Virus record (IMG/VR): IMGVR_UViG_3300007509_000019
Span: 1 to 38,624 of that record
Length of the DNA: 38,624 nucleotides
Direction: 5' to 3' (one strand)
DNA from: a virus
Positions 15,776-23,954 of the stretch are shown piece after piece. Position 1 is the first letter of the stretch, and every line of letters starts with the position of its first letter. The notes under the pieces are model-generated. The model ran no database searches. It saw only the letters and a list, made by a program, of their open reading frames with translations, and was not told the DNA's origin. Both the position numbers and the translations under genes were made by a program.

Positions 15776-17599
15776 ATGAATATTGATACACTAGTCGAGA
15801 ACTTTTACCAGAAAGCCGATAACGAAGACTTGATTAACGAAGTCCTCAAATTTTTGCTTATAGAGGCAGATGTTTCTGTGCCCCCCAAGGCAACCTTCGA
15901 GTGGTCCATGATCCCAGACATCCCAATCTCCGAGATCGGCTGGTCGGACGTTACCACCACCGAAGATGGGGAACAGATTCTCGGACCCCAACGTGCGTTG
16001 TTGCAGCAATATCTGGATAATATTGGGAGTCCCGATGACACCTTCGAAGCGCAGATCAAATCCCTTCAGAAATTCTATGGGCCGCAAGGTCCGGCAAACA
16101 TTATGACCGGCGCCAAGAATAACACGGATGCCATTACTAAACTTATTTCTTATCTTGTGTTCTACAAGACTCTTACCAAAGTGGTGACGAACTTTAATGC
16201 GTCGTCCGCAGGGTTTACTTTTGAAGCTTTCCTCGCTACTCTCTTGCACGGGGAACAGATCAAAGCTAATACGGGAACTATTGCAGACTTTAGAACGGGT
16301 GACAACGTACCGGTAAGTCTTAAGCTTTATGCAGAGAAGACCCTCAAGGTGGGGGGAAGTTTCCGCGACCTAGTGAGAGACTTGAGAGAGCCTAAATTTG
16401 ATCACCCCGCTGATGGCGGTGCAGGCATGCGGTATGTGGTATGCACCAAAGACATCAGCGGCGAGGGACTCCAACAGAAGGGGGGGATTAGATTCTATCA
16501 GTTTGATTTTACACTTGACAATGTGTTTAATATTCTCGCGTCCTCCATGGATAAGTCTCAGAAGAATATCTGGCTCCCCGCTGCGTATGTGGCTGCGGTA
16601 AAGAAAGGCGGAACCCTAGATTTCAATAGTACGCTTCCGTCAGTGGATATGCATACCCCAGAGGATTTGGAATCAGATTTTATTAGGAATTTCAAGGATC
16701 TTCTCAAAGCAACCAGTGTCACACTCGCCAAAAACGAGATAGCTTTGCCACAGCGACCAGAGGCACTAGACCCCTCCTTCCCCAGCGAGAAAGATATTGA
16801 GTACCTTTTAGATGTTATTGGCTATGCCAAAAAGGACGATTACTTTAGTCTCGCTCCCGCCGTTAAAGTTAAGGAGGGAGAAGAGCCTCCGCCGCGCGAG
16901 GTCATTCGTGGTATTTCGCTTATGAAGGCTGACCCGCTTAGTGAACTAGCTAGGAGCCTATACATTAACAATCCGGAACAAAGCCCTGATCGCGATACAA
17001 AAAAGGTTCCTGGAAAACGGAGCTTTGGGTTTCTTGGAAAGAGGCTAGCCGCCGCCAACGCAATGATCGTGGGCTCTCTTAAGGCCGCCGAAATGAAGCT
17101 CAAGCGCAAGCAAGCCCTGCAGGAAGCCCAGTGGGTTACAGACATGGATGATCTTAAGGTGTTTTATAAAGAGTTGCCCTTTGATGAAAAGAAACAGGCG
17201 CTTCTTAACACCTATGGTTTCTTAAACGAAGAACAGTTTGACCTTAACCGAGCACAAGCCACGGAACCCGGGGCACCCATCTTTTCTCAGGAGTTGGGAA
17301 ATATTCTAATTGGTGGCGATATCGTGGAAAAGATGCTCAAGAATGTATCGTCTCTCTTAAATGACGAAATCTTTTCTGTATTTACCTCACTTAAAACATT
17401 ATCGGATAGTCTGAACGGATTCTTTGCAGGAGGTCTGAGCGACAACAATAAAGCTATGACAGCAATAGCTAGCGCCCAAGACATTCAGAAGAAAACTGCC
17501 GAAGCTAGCGGGACAAAGAGCAGCAGCGCTGCAGCCGCTGCTCCAGCCATGGCAGGTCCTCAGCCTGCATCCCAGCGCAAGTATATTCAAGAAGAATAA
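15776..17599 (+). CDS. Large virion-like protein with conserved GFTFEAFL...SLKLY domain
   Basis: This 607-aa protein has N-terminal (L/I)-x-E sites (I20-N-E22, L28-I-E30) like the other candidate internal proteins. Residues ~140-200 hold SSAGFTFEAFLATLLHGEQ...IADFRTGDNVPVSLKLY...VGGSFRDLVRDL, which I recognise as a block conserved in large marine phages. Its E...D...SxK order is reminiscent of a PD-(D/E)XK nuclease core, with Ser in place of the second acid. The middle is helical, and the C-terminus is a low-complexity Ala/Ser/Pro tail (KSSSAAAAAPAMAGPQP). Structural or internal location is inferred. Confidence 0.72.
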   Translation: MNIDTLVENFYQKADNEDLINEVLKFLLIEADVSVPPKATFEWSMIPDIPISEIGWSDVTTTEDGEQILGPQRALLQQYLDNIGSPDDTFEAQIKSLQKFYGPQGPANIMTGAKNNTDAITKLISYLVFYKTLTKVVTNFNASSAGFTFEAFLATLLHGEQIKANTGTIADFRTGDNVPVSLKLYAEKTLKVGGSFRDLVRDLREPKFDHPADGGAGMRYVVCTKDISGEGLQQKGGIRFYQFDFTLDNVFNILASSMDKSQKNIWLPAAYVAAVKKGGTLDFNSTLPSVDMHTPEDLESDFIRNFKDLLKATSVTLAKNEIALPQRPEALDPSFPSEKDIEYLLDVIGYAKKDDYFSLAPAVKVKEGEEPPPREVIRGISLMKADPLSELARSLYINNPEQSPDRDTKKVPGKRSFGFLGKRLAAANAMIVGSLKAAEMKLKRKQALQEAQWVTDMDDLKVFYKELPFDEKKQALLNTYGFLNEEQFDLNRAQATEPGAPIFSQELGNILIGGDIVEKMLKNVSSLLNDEIFSVFTSLKTLSDSLNGFFAGGLSDNNKAMTAIASAQDIQKKTAEASGTKSSSAAAAAPAMAGPQPASQRKYIQEE

Positions 17600-17606
17600 A
17601 AACTCC

Positions 17607-17634
17607 TTGACATTGTGCGGTGGTGTGTTATAAT
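17607..17634 (+). promoter_or_regulatory. Sigma-70-type promoter for groEL (TTGACA, 16 bp, TATAAT)
   Basis: Consensus TTGACA (17607-17612) and TATAAT (17629-17634) are 16 bp apart, 8 nt after the previous stop codon. It points at the groEL gene with a short leader (~19 nt). Both boxes are perfect matches, so strong constitutive expression by host polymerase is likely. No CIRCE or heat-shock sigma motif is visible. Confidence 0.88.
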
Positions 17635-17659
17635 AAATAAATAGAATGAGAGGTGACAT

Positions 17660-19234
17660 GTGACTAATTGCAAATTTGAGTCTCGTGCAGCATTGAGTGC
17701 AAAAGTATTAAAGGGAATCAACACCCTTGCGGATAATGTAGCAGCGACACTGGGACCCAAGGGTCGTAATGTTATTTTGCACGAAAAGGGAAAGACTCCA
17801 TTCATCACTAAGGATGGTGTGACTGTTTCTGCTTTTGTCCACGCTGACGATGAATTTGAGAATGCCGCCATGCAGATTCTAAAGCAAGCAACATCACAGA
17901 CTAACACCATGGCAGGCGATGGCACCACCACCGCAACAGTGTTAGCCAGAGAAATTATCACGAAGGCTCAGAGATACATCACAGCCGGGGCATCCCCCGT
18001 TGAACTCAAGCGCGGCATCGATTCAGCCGTGACGCATCTCGTATCTGAGCTAAAAAACGCTGCAACTCATATCGAAACTTTAGATGATGTGGAGAATATA
18101 GCAACCATCTCAGCGAACAACGACCGGACAGTTGGCAAACTAGTTGCCACCGCAGTCGACAAAGCTGGGAAAGATGGCTCGATTACAATTGAAGAGTCTC
18201 GAACAGTCGAAACCAATTTAGACGTTATTGAGGGATTCCGTCTGGAAGCTGGATATGCTGCTTCGGCTTTTGTAACCGATGAACGAAGAGGCGCAGTACA
18301 TTATGATGCACCACTTCTTCTCGTAACCGACACCAAGATCGACAACGTAGAACAGATTCTACCAGCATTGGAGATTGTTTCTAGAGACGGCCGACCTCTT
18401 ATTATCGTTGCCGAAGATATCGAAGGTCAGGCATTAGCCGCTCTGATTATGAATACGGTCCGCGGTTCACTGAAGATTGCCGCTGTGAAGGCGCCCTTTT
18501 ATGGTACGCGCCGACGCGATATTTTGTCAGACCTGGCACTTTCTACCGGCGCAGAATTTGTTTCGCGGGATTCAAAGATCGGTCTGCGTGATATTAAGCT
18601 GCAGCACTTTGGTCAATGCCGTTCGATTGATATCACCACAGTTGGCACCACCATAGTCGGAGGTAAAGGAAGTTTTGAGGAGATAGACAGCCGCATCGCG
18701 CTCTTGAAATCAGAACTTCAAGCCACAGAAGATATACGAGAATGCACCAAGATTCAGGAGCGTATCACGAAGTTGGCTTCTGGCGTCGCAGTGATAAACG
18801 TTGGCGCGGCAACTGAGGTTGAGATGATTGAGAAGAAGCACAGGATTGAGGACGCACTGGAAGCCGTCAAATCGGCTCAACAAGAGGGTATAGTTCCTGG
18901 AGGTGGGGTGGCACTGATTAGGGCTGCGCAGAGCCTGGGCATAGTCTCAGTGGAGAACGCGGATCAACAGTATGGAGTAGACATTGTTGCAGACGCGACG
19001 TCCGCGCCATTACGCCAAATGGCATTAAACTGCGGATTGTCTCCGGATTTGCTATTAAGCCAGGTGAATGATCTGGAAGACAATTATGGATATGACTTCC
19101 GTAATGATACCGTCGTCAACATGATAAAGAGTGGCATTGTAGACCCGGTAAAAGTAACGCGCGTGGCATTGCAAAACGCGGCGTCGGCAGCTGGTACATT
19201 GATTACAACTTCTCATGCCATTGTAGAAGTGTGA
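17660..19234 (+). CDS. groEL: GroEL-like chaperonin
   Basis: This 524-aa group I chaperonin folds proteins inside an ATP-driven ring. Equatorial ATP-site motifs are ATLGPKGRNV, TKDGVTV (D52) and AGDGTTTATVLA (D87, the same number as in E. coli). EVEMIEKKHRIEDALEA and PGGGVALIRA follow. The Gly-Met tail of bacterial GroEL is absent; it ends SHAIVEV. The start is GTG 17660 with GAGAGG upstream; an ATG at 17658 runs straight into a stop. The GroES partner is encoded 13.7 kb upstream in a different operon. Phage GroELs can act without a co-chaperonin, so dependence is open. Confidence 0.95.
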   Translation: MTNCKFESRAALSAKVLKGINTLADNVAATLGPKGRNVILHEKGKTPFITKDGVTVSAFVHADDEFENAAMQILKQATSQTNTMAGDGTTTATVLAREIITKAQRYITAGASPVELKRGIDSAVTHLVSELKNAATHIETLDDVENIATISANNDRTVGKLVATAVDKAGKDGSITIEESRTVETNLDVIEGFRLEAGYAASAFVTDERRGAVHYDAPLLLVTDTKIDNVEQILPALEIVSRDGRPLIIVAEDIEGQALAALIMNTVRGSLKIAAVKAPFYGTRRRDILSDLALSTGAEFVSRDSKIGLRDIKLQHFGQCRSIDITTVGTTIVGGKGSFEEIDSRIALLKSELQATEDIRECTKIQERITKLASGVAVINVGAATEVEMIEKKHRIEDALEAVKSAQQEGIVPGGGVALIRAAQSLGIVSVENADQQYGVDIVADATSAPLRQMALNCGLSPDLLLSQVNDLEDNYGYDFRNDTVVNMIKSGIVDPVKVTRVALQNAASAAGTLITTSHAIVEV

Positions 19235-19243
19235 ATCTAATTA

Positions 19244-19252
19244 TGGTATAAT
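19244..19252 (+). promoter_or_regulatory. Extended -10 promoter (TGG-TATAAT)
   Basis: TGG directly precedes a perfect TATAAT (19247-19252), the extended -10 form that tolerates a poor -35. No -35 is seen at 17 bp; TTGTAG lies 20 bp upstream. It sits between the groEL stop and the next ATG (19265), with GGAGAGG between. Confidence 0.5.
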
Positions 19253-19264
19253 CGGAGAGGCTTC

Positions 19265-19552
19265 ATGGACGAAGAAGAGCACAGACAACAACTAACTGTG
19301 GTGATGACTGAGATTTCTACCAAGATGCAGGTTCTTTTGGACAAACAAGATGAATTGGCATCCAATATATCAAAGATTAAAGAGGCTGTTTATAATCCAG
19401 ATCAAGGCATATATGCTCGTCTGACCAACTTATCCGGGCGTCTGGACCAGATTGAGAAGTGGAAAAATAATAACAGTAAAATTTTATGGATTGTAGTCAC
19501 CGGTGGTGCAGGTCTTGCACTTACTACCATTTGGCAAACGATTTTTAATTAA
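19265..19552 (+). CDS. Coiled-coil protein with C-terminal membrane anchor, holin-like
   Basis: This 95-aa protein has an N-terminal helical coiled coil (QVLLDKQDELASNISKIKEAV ... RLTNLSGRLDQIEKW) and one C-terminal membrane segment (ILWIVVTGGAGLALTTIWQTIF). Coiled coil plus tail anchor is the layout of XhlA-type lysis proteins and many phage membrane accessory proteins. GGAGAGG supports the ATG. A holin or lysis role is inference; the YkuD-like gene at 11717 would be a partner. Confidence 0.65.
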   Translation: MDEEEHRQQLTVVMTEISTKMQVLLDKQDELASNISKIKEAVYNPDQGIYARLTNLSGRLDQIEKWKNNNSKILWIVVTGGAGLALTTIWQTIFN

Positions 19553-19571
19553 CATATAAAGGAACAATACA

Positions 19572-19934
19572 ATGAGAGTTAAATTATCATATACAGTAGA
19601 AGAAGAAGATGTTCTAGAAGAAGCTGCCAAGATCGTGAATCTTTCGGCGGACGACATGCAGCAGATGATAGAACTATTTTCAGCTACACAAAAAGAGTTG
19701 AAGGGAGAGTCCGACGATGATAAGATTGTTAATATCAACAAATCATTGGAGATGATCGAAGAGTTTCGCAAAGCCCTTCTAAGTGTCGACACGCGTCTGA
19801 GCGAGGTGACAGAAATTATAAAAGGGTATGACGAATATCATAGGTCGCTCAGCGAACCAGCGCCTCGTATCCGAGAGGATCACCTTGCATCAAGCTTTGT
19901 CGACGAAGACCCGGAACTGTTTGGCGCCGACTGA
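19572..19934 (+). CDS. Helical protein of unknown function
   Basis: This 120-aa protein, MRVKLSYTVEEEDVLEEAAKIVNLSADDMQQ, is charged and helical with an acidic end. It resembles small proteins in large phages by its opening, but no function is known. AAAGGAACAA precedes the ATG. The stop overlaps the next start (TGATG). Confidence 0.75.
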   Translation: MRVKLSYTVEEEDVLEEAAKIVNLSADDMQQMIELFSATQKELKGESDDDKIVNINKSLEMIEEFRKALLSVDTRLSEVTEIIKGYDEYHRSLSEPAPRIREDHLASSFVDEDPELFGAD

Positions 19935-20164
19935 TGAAAGAAAATTATCAGATCGGAGATTTAGTTCATGTCCCCCAATCAGTTAGGCTTCTCAACTACG
20001 AAGATGACCCAGGCGCCCAACTCAATATTCCCACACGCGTTTTAAAAACAAATACTCCCACTTTAGGGGTTATCACCAATATTCTCACGCAGGGATACAT
20101 AAAGATATATTGTGAAGGGGACAGCTGGTCAGTCAGAGACGAAAGTGTATATAAGCTATCATGA
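19934..20164 (+). CDS. Small GDLV/SH3-like protein
   Basis: This 76-aa protein begins NYQIGDLVHVPQ and continues as short strands (TPTLGVITNILTQGYIKIYCEG, then SWSVRDESVYKL). The 'h-GDLV, GVV, strand, L' pattern fits an SH3/KOW-like barrel. Similar small proteins cluster at 29983-38102. It overlaps its neighbours at both ends (TGATG, ATGA). Confidence 0.75.
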   Translation: MKENYQIGDLVHVPQSVRLLNYEDDPGAQLNIPTRVLKTNTPTLGVITNILTQGYIKIYCEGDSWSVRDESVYKLS

Positions 20165-20445
20165 TAAAGTTTGTGGAAGTAGCGCCATCCCCAACACGCA
20201 GTAGTGATTATATTTTAAACGAAGTGTGGATCAATCAGTCACACGTTGTAAGGATTCAAAGTGCTAATGAATTTAAGAGGCTCTTATATGAGGGAAGGCT
20301 CCCCTCTGATTTGGATCAGAATCATGAGTTTACATCTATAGTTATTAATATGGGGGGGATAATAGAGAATCATGTGGTCGTGGGAGATATTTCTAGTGTA
20401 GCTGGCTTACTCAATCACACCTCTCGTACTCTATTGAAAGGATAG
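20161..20445 (+). CDS. Hypothetical protein
   Basis: This 94-aa protein is not recognised. It has mixed strands (VWINQSHVVRIQSA, TSIVINMGGIIENHVVVGDISSVAGLL), without cysteine clusters or membrane segments. It is coupled to the previous gene by ATGA and lies 4 nt before the cupin gene. Confidence 0.65.
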   Translation: MIKFVEVAPSPTRSSDYILNEVWINQSHVVRIQSANEFKRLLYEGRLPSDLDQNHEFTSIVINMGGIIENHVVVGDISSVAGLLNHTSRTLLKG

Positions 20446-20449
20446 AAAT

Positions 20450-20848
20450 ATGTTAACAAAAGCAAGCAAAGTCACCAAGCCATGGGGTCATGAAGAGATA
20501 TGGACTCAGACTTCTCGATATGTGGGGAAAATTTTGTTTATAAAGCGCGGCCAGCGCCTATCACGACAATACCACAAAGTAAAAGAGGAAACTATTATGG
20601 TTCTCGAAGGAACACTCACCTGTGAGCATGGACCTTATTTTGATGGCGACAAGGTATATACAGAAAGAATGAGCCCGGGCGATATATTTCACGTGCCCAC
20701 AGGCACAATTCATCGATTTTGTGCTGAGGGCGGAGACGTGAGAATTGTTGAGGTGAGCACCCCAGAGATAGGAGACGTGGTGCGCCTTGAAGATGATTAC
20801 CGACGCATTGAAGAGTTACCAGACCCGCTACCTGAAAGTTGGAAATAA
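20450..20848 (+). CDS. Mannose-6-phosphate isomerase-like cupin
   Basis: This 132-aa single cupin matches the C-terminal domain of type II phosphomannose isomerase/ManC: KPWGHEEIW, then GQRLSRQYHKVKEETIMVLEG with the metal His/Glu set, MSPGDIFHVPTGTIHRF, and VSTPEIGDVVRLEDDYRR. It probably interconverts fructose-6-P and mannose-6-P. Together with the phosphomannomutase at 25499 it suggests sugar-nucleotide synthesis. AAAGGATAG precedes the ATG. A binding-only cupin is the alternative. Confidence 0.85.
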   Translation: MLTKASKVTKPWGHEEIWTQTSRYVGKILFIKRGQRLSRQYHKVKEETIMVLEGTLTCEHGPYFDGDKVYTERMSPGDIFHVPTGTIHRFCAEGGDVRIVEVSTPEIGDVVRLEDDYRRIEELPDPLPESWK

Positions 20849-20852
20849 CCAC

Positions 20853-20880
20853 TTGACAACAGAATCTCCAGTGTTATAAT
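20853..20880 (+). promoter_or_regulatory. Sigma-70-type promoter for hsp20 (TTGACA, 16 bp, TATAAT)
   Basis: Perfect TTGACA (20853-20858) and TATAAT (20875-20880) boxes are 16 bp apart, starting 4 nt after the cupin stop. The predicted start (~20887) is the first base of a small hairpin at 20887-20906. It drives hsp20 and possibly the 21355 gene. Confidence 0.87.
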
Positions 20881-20886
20881 ACACCA

Positions 20887-20906
20887 TGTAAGCGGTACAG
20901 CTTACA
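20887..20906 (+). promoter_or_regulatory. 5'-terminal hairpin of the hsp20 mRNA
   Basis: TGTAAGC (20887-20893) and GCTTACA (20900-20906) form a 7-bp stem with loop GGTACA. It begins at the predicted +1, leaving the AAGGAG ribosome site (20911-20916) free. 5' hairpins of this kind protect mRNAs from RNase E. A binding site for a regulator is the alternative. Confidence 0.5.
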
Positions 20907-20922
20907 ATTCAAGGAGATTTAT

Positions 20923-21333
20923 ATGTACCCCGTTCTTAATAACAACCTGCTGCGAAACCAGCGCAACCTGATCGACACTCTGTTCGGTGAGGACTTTTTC
21001 AGCACACCCACTTCGGCTGTGATTGATGATTATTCGGTGCGCACTAATGTGTCCACCACTGATGAGGAGTATCGTATTGATATCGTTGCTCCCGGCCTCG
21101 ACAAGAGCGACATGAATGTGAAGGTTGAAAATAGCCAGCTTTATGTTTCTTATGATAATGAGAATACTGATAAGACCGAGCGAGTTTACTATCGTTCGTT
21201 CACCCGTTATTGGAAGCTGCCCGTCGATGTGGACGCAACCTCTATCCGCGCCGACTACAAGCAGGGCATTCTGTCCGTCTTCGTTCCCCGCGAAGCCCCT
21301 GCTAACAATTCCATTGATATTGACATTAAGTGA
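20923..21333 (+). CDS. Hsp20/alpha-crystallin small heat-shock protein
   Basis: This 136-aa holdase has an alpha-crystallin domain from ~residue 38 (YSVRTNVSTTDEEYRIDIVAPGLDKSDMNVKVENSQLYV), ending in ADYKQGILSVFVP. It has the C-terminal IDIDI dimer/oligomer motif. It prevents aggregation, here probably of virion proteins during mass synthesis. It has its own strong promoter and an AAGGAG ribosome site. Small Hsps are common in T4-like marine phages. Confidence 0.94.
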   Translation: MYPVLNNNLLRNQRNLIDTLFGEDFFSTPTSAVIDDYSVRTNVSTTDEEYRIDIVAPGLDKSDMNVKVENSQLYVSYDNENTDKTERVYYRSFTRYWKLPVDVDATSIRADYKQGILSVFVPREAPANNSIDIDIK

Positions 21334-21354
21334 TATAAAAACTATTTATAGTTG

Positions 21355-22971
21355 ATGTATCTGCGTCAATCTAATAAATGGAAAGAATGGTTATTGCAGG
21401 AGGCGATCGAACAAGCTGCCGGTTTGCCTCCTGTAGTAACCCAATTTCTAAGACAATTAGACCACAACCTTGGTCCCGTCGACGGCGGTCATCTAGTTTG
21501 GATCGGTAAAAGCGTCAGAGAGCAGCGTCACCCCCAATTATTTACGCGCGAAGAGCTTTATGAAATCAGGCGCCACCTTAAGCAAGCGGTGCGCACCACC
21601 CTACAGAAGCGCGGAATTGACGACAACGAAGTCTTCGGTGAACTTTGGGCTGAGGCTCTTGCCCCACTGATAAAGTTCAGGGCACAGATTGATAAGCAAA
21701 GCCCCAACATTGCGGACATAAAGATATTCAAAAAGAAGTTTCTGAAGAACCTGCGTAAGTTGGAAATTGAGCCCGAGTTTATAAAAGAGCTTGATTCTTA
21801 CGTTGACGAACGCATGGAAATAGGCGTACGCAATCACTTTCAGGAGTGGATTGAGCCCATCATGGAGCTCTTGAAGGAGGATCCTCTGTCTTACGATGAC
21901 TTACGAGAAGAGAGCGGACTGGAGATGGCTGCTATTGCTGCCGCAGAGCTCGCGGCCAATGCCCCTAAAGCAAAAGAACAAATAATCCACGAGTTTGATA
22001 ACGGATATTTTTGGTATGATATTAGAAGTAATCACTGTGATTTTGAAGCCAAAAAGATGGGGCACTGTGGTAAGGGGGAACATGGGACTTTAGTTTCTTT
22101 GCGCAGCGGCGAAGGACGAAGTGTCAAACCCATGATCACTATGGACTTTGACGGTAGCGCTATCTATCAAATCAAAGGCAAAGCCAACAGCGCCCCGGCG
22201 GAAAAGCTCTGGCCTTATATTCACTGGTTTATTGAGAACATGGGCGTTGAACGTATTCTTGAGGATGGCCGCGGCAGCGCTGACGGCGAAGGTTTTTTCA
22301 AACTGCTGCAGCATCTGGTCAAAAAGTATGGCAAGGAAGGGACGAAGCAAATCAGGTTCGAGGAGTCGTGGACCGAAGAGGCCGACGAACTACTTAATCA
22401 ATTTGAGCCAACGATTGAAACCAACACTAAAACCTTCTTAGAATTGGATCGCGCCGAGGAAGGCGCCGATGGTGAGGTAGGTGTTGTCCTGCGACACCAA
22501 GTTTTCTGGCCGGTTAAAGATGTCATCGTAGATGAAGATGCCGATCGTTTAACTTGGGAGATCAAGCAGGATGCTCAGGCGTATGCTAACGACACTCTTT
22601 ATCCCAACCCGCGCGTTCTCCGCGCCGATGTCTTTCCGCGAGGCGTTCAGGACGGGTATCCTGAGTCCGCCGTGCTTCGTATCGAGCTTTATTGGTCAGA
22701 TTCTTTTGAGCCCAAAGATCTCAACAATGACGAGCAAGTAAAACATGAGATAGGGCGCCTTCTAGAGTTCCTAGACGAAGTCCAACACATTTCCCAGTGG
22801 CTTGTCAATCCCACCGCGATACGCCCAGACGCCAACTTTGATTACGGAGCGTTCAAAGAGCGAGTCCGAATGAGACTAGAGGCGTACGGGGTTTACGGCG
22901 GCCGCGACACTTCGGCGCCGGCTCTCCAAGAGCAGCGCATTATACAGCAGTGGCATAAAATTATTAAATAA
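21355..22971 (+). CDS. Large virion-like protein with PcfJ-like MGHCG/SLR/KGKAN domain
   Basis: Starting at ATG 21355, this 538-aa protein has a short N-terminal helix, WKEWLLQEAIEQ, containing L14-Q-E16. Residues ~215-305 read FDNGYFWYDIRSNHCDFEAKKMGHCG...TLVSLRSGEGRSVKPMITMDFDGSAIYQIKGKANSAPAEK. I know this block from large marine phages; it resembles PcfJ-like proteins (CVG..., fslR, QxrGxxN). The C-terminal part is acidic and mixed. No ribosome site precedes the ATG; TTGACA (21320-21325), 17 bp and TATTTA end 6 nt before it. The biochemical role is unknown. Confidence 0.72.
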   Translation: MYLRQSNKWKEWLLQEAIEQAAGLPPVVTQFLRQLDHNLGPVDGGHLVWIGKSVREQRHPQLFTREELYEIRRHLKQAVRTTLQKRGIDDNEVFGELWAEALAPLIKFRAQIDKQSPNIADIKIFKKKFLKNLRKLEIEPEFIKELDSYVDERMEIGVRNHFQEWIEPIMELLKEDPLSYDDLREESGLEMAAIAAAELAANAPKAKEQIIHEFDNGYFWYDIRSNHCDFEAKKMGHCGKGEHGTLVSLRSGEGRSVKPMITMDFDGSAIYQIKGKANSAPAEKLWPYIHWFIENMGVERILEDGRGSADGEGFFKLLQHLVKKYGKEGTKQIRFEESWTEEADELLNQFEPTIETNTKTFLELDRAEEGADGEVGVVLRHQVFWPVKDVIVDEDADRLTWEIKQDAQAYANDTLYPNPRVLRADVFPRGVQDGYPESAVLRIELYWSDSFEPKDLNNDEQVKHEIGRLLEFLDEVQHISQWLVNPTAIRPDANFDYGAFKERVRMRLEAYGVYGGRDTSAPALQEQRIIQQWHKIIK

Positions 22972-23119
22972 ATTCTATAAAGGGTTCAAGCTCTCTAGTT
23001 ATTAGTAGACGTAATAAGTCAGAAAGGGCTTGATAGGTTGTATGCAAAAGAATGCATCCCGCGGGAGTTGCAGGTGGAGTACAGTGTAGTGATGTAAGGC
23101 CTAACACGGAGATGAGTTC

Positions 23120-23950
23120 GTGCGTAGGTGGATTAAAAACTTTATAATATTAACTTCTTTACTTTTAGTAAGTTGTACTACCCCCCCTTTACTTTCGTCT
23201 TCTGATAGCCCCCCTCTTCTTAAAACAGCCCACCCCGTTGAGGTGGAAAGTGTATTTGGAGAGGTTTTTCACGTTTTTGATGCGGCAAACCTTTCCCTTA
23301 GTGAGCAACGAGGCCGCCAAGCCGCTGTAAAAGTTCGATCTCTCTTACAAGACGGCCACGGATCAGGAACCTATATGATCGCCTACGGCCGTCGCATCGT
23401 TGTCACGGCGGCTCACGTTGTCCGGAGCGAGAGTGTCATGGCTATCGACGGTCGAGACGGTGAGTCGGTCGTAGGCAAGGTTGTTTTTACTGACAAAGAC
23501 GCAGACATCGCATTTTTGGTAATCCCCGAACTCTCGACACGCACCGCAATCCGGTATCGCCCGCAGCGCCATTATGATGAGCGCCTCGTAGGGACCAAAC
23601 TAACTTACACCGGATTCCCCTCACACCATGATCTTCTCACCATTCGGGGATACGTCTCTGCGTTAGAGCACGAAATGGTGGTCACCAACATGTTCGGCTG
23701 GTTCGGCTCGTCGGGCTCCGGCGTGCTGGATCCCCACGGCCGCTTCGTAGGAATTGTTTCAGGGATTGATGTGGGTAGAGTAGGCGTCTTTGGAATGAGG
23801 ATCCCTCTGGAATCTATTGTGTGGGTGGCACCGGTTAGCATGATAGATCACGAAGTTCTTAAGACGCGTATTATTACAGGGGAACTTCCGGGTCTTGTCA
23901 ACGCGTTTCCAGGAGCCCAAGCGCCGCGGCGAGGGGGAGTGAAGGACTAG
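23120..23950 (+). CDS. Trypsin-like serine protease lipoprotein
   Basis: This 276-aa protein has a lipoprotein signal peptide (FIILTSLLLVSC, lipid Cys19). A chymotrypsin-fold protease carries H99 (VVTAAHV), D129 (DKDADIAFLV) and S198 (FGSSGSGVLDPHG). It should be anchored in the host envelope facing the periplasm or outside. The start is GTG 23120 after CGGAG; the ATG at 23112 is out of frame. The VWA lipoprotein follows 4 nt later, so they probably act together. Possible roles are cleaving envelope proteins, blocking other phages or degrading released host protein. None is shown by the sequence. Confidence 0.87.
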   Translation: MRRWIKNFIILTSLLLVSCTTPPLLSSSDSPPLLKTAHPVEVESVFGEVFHVFDAANLSLSEQRGRQAAVKVRSLLQDGHGSGTYMIAYGRRIVVTAAHVVRSESVMAIDGRDGESVVGKVVFTDKDADIAFLVIPELSTRTAIRYRPQRHYDERLVGTKLTYTGFPSHHDLLTIRGYVSALEHEMVVTNMFGWFGSSGSGVLDPHGRFVGIVSGIDVGRVGVFGMRIPLESIVWVAPVSMIDHEVLKTRIITGELPGLVNAFPGAQAPRRGGVKD

Positions 23951-23954
23951 GGAC

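Noticed and set aside
15791-16249. Minus-strand ORF of 152 codons inside the 15776 gene
   Set aside because: The + frame has conserved blocks and good starts; the minus frame has no recognisable motif.
22972-23119. 148-nt gap with GGGTTCAAGCTC, looking like a T arm, and TCCCGCGGGA
   Set aside because: No matching acceptor or anticodon arm could be built, so not a tRNA. The palindrome has no T run. No convincing promoter: TTGATA at 23030 lacks a -10. Left unannotated.
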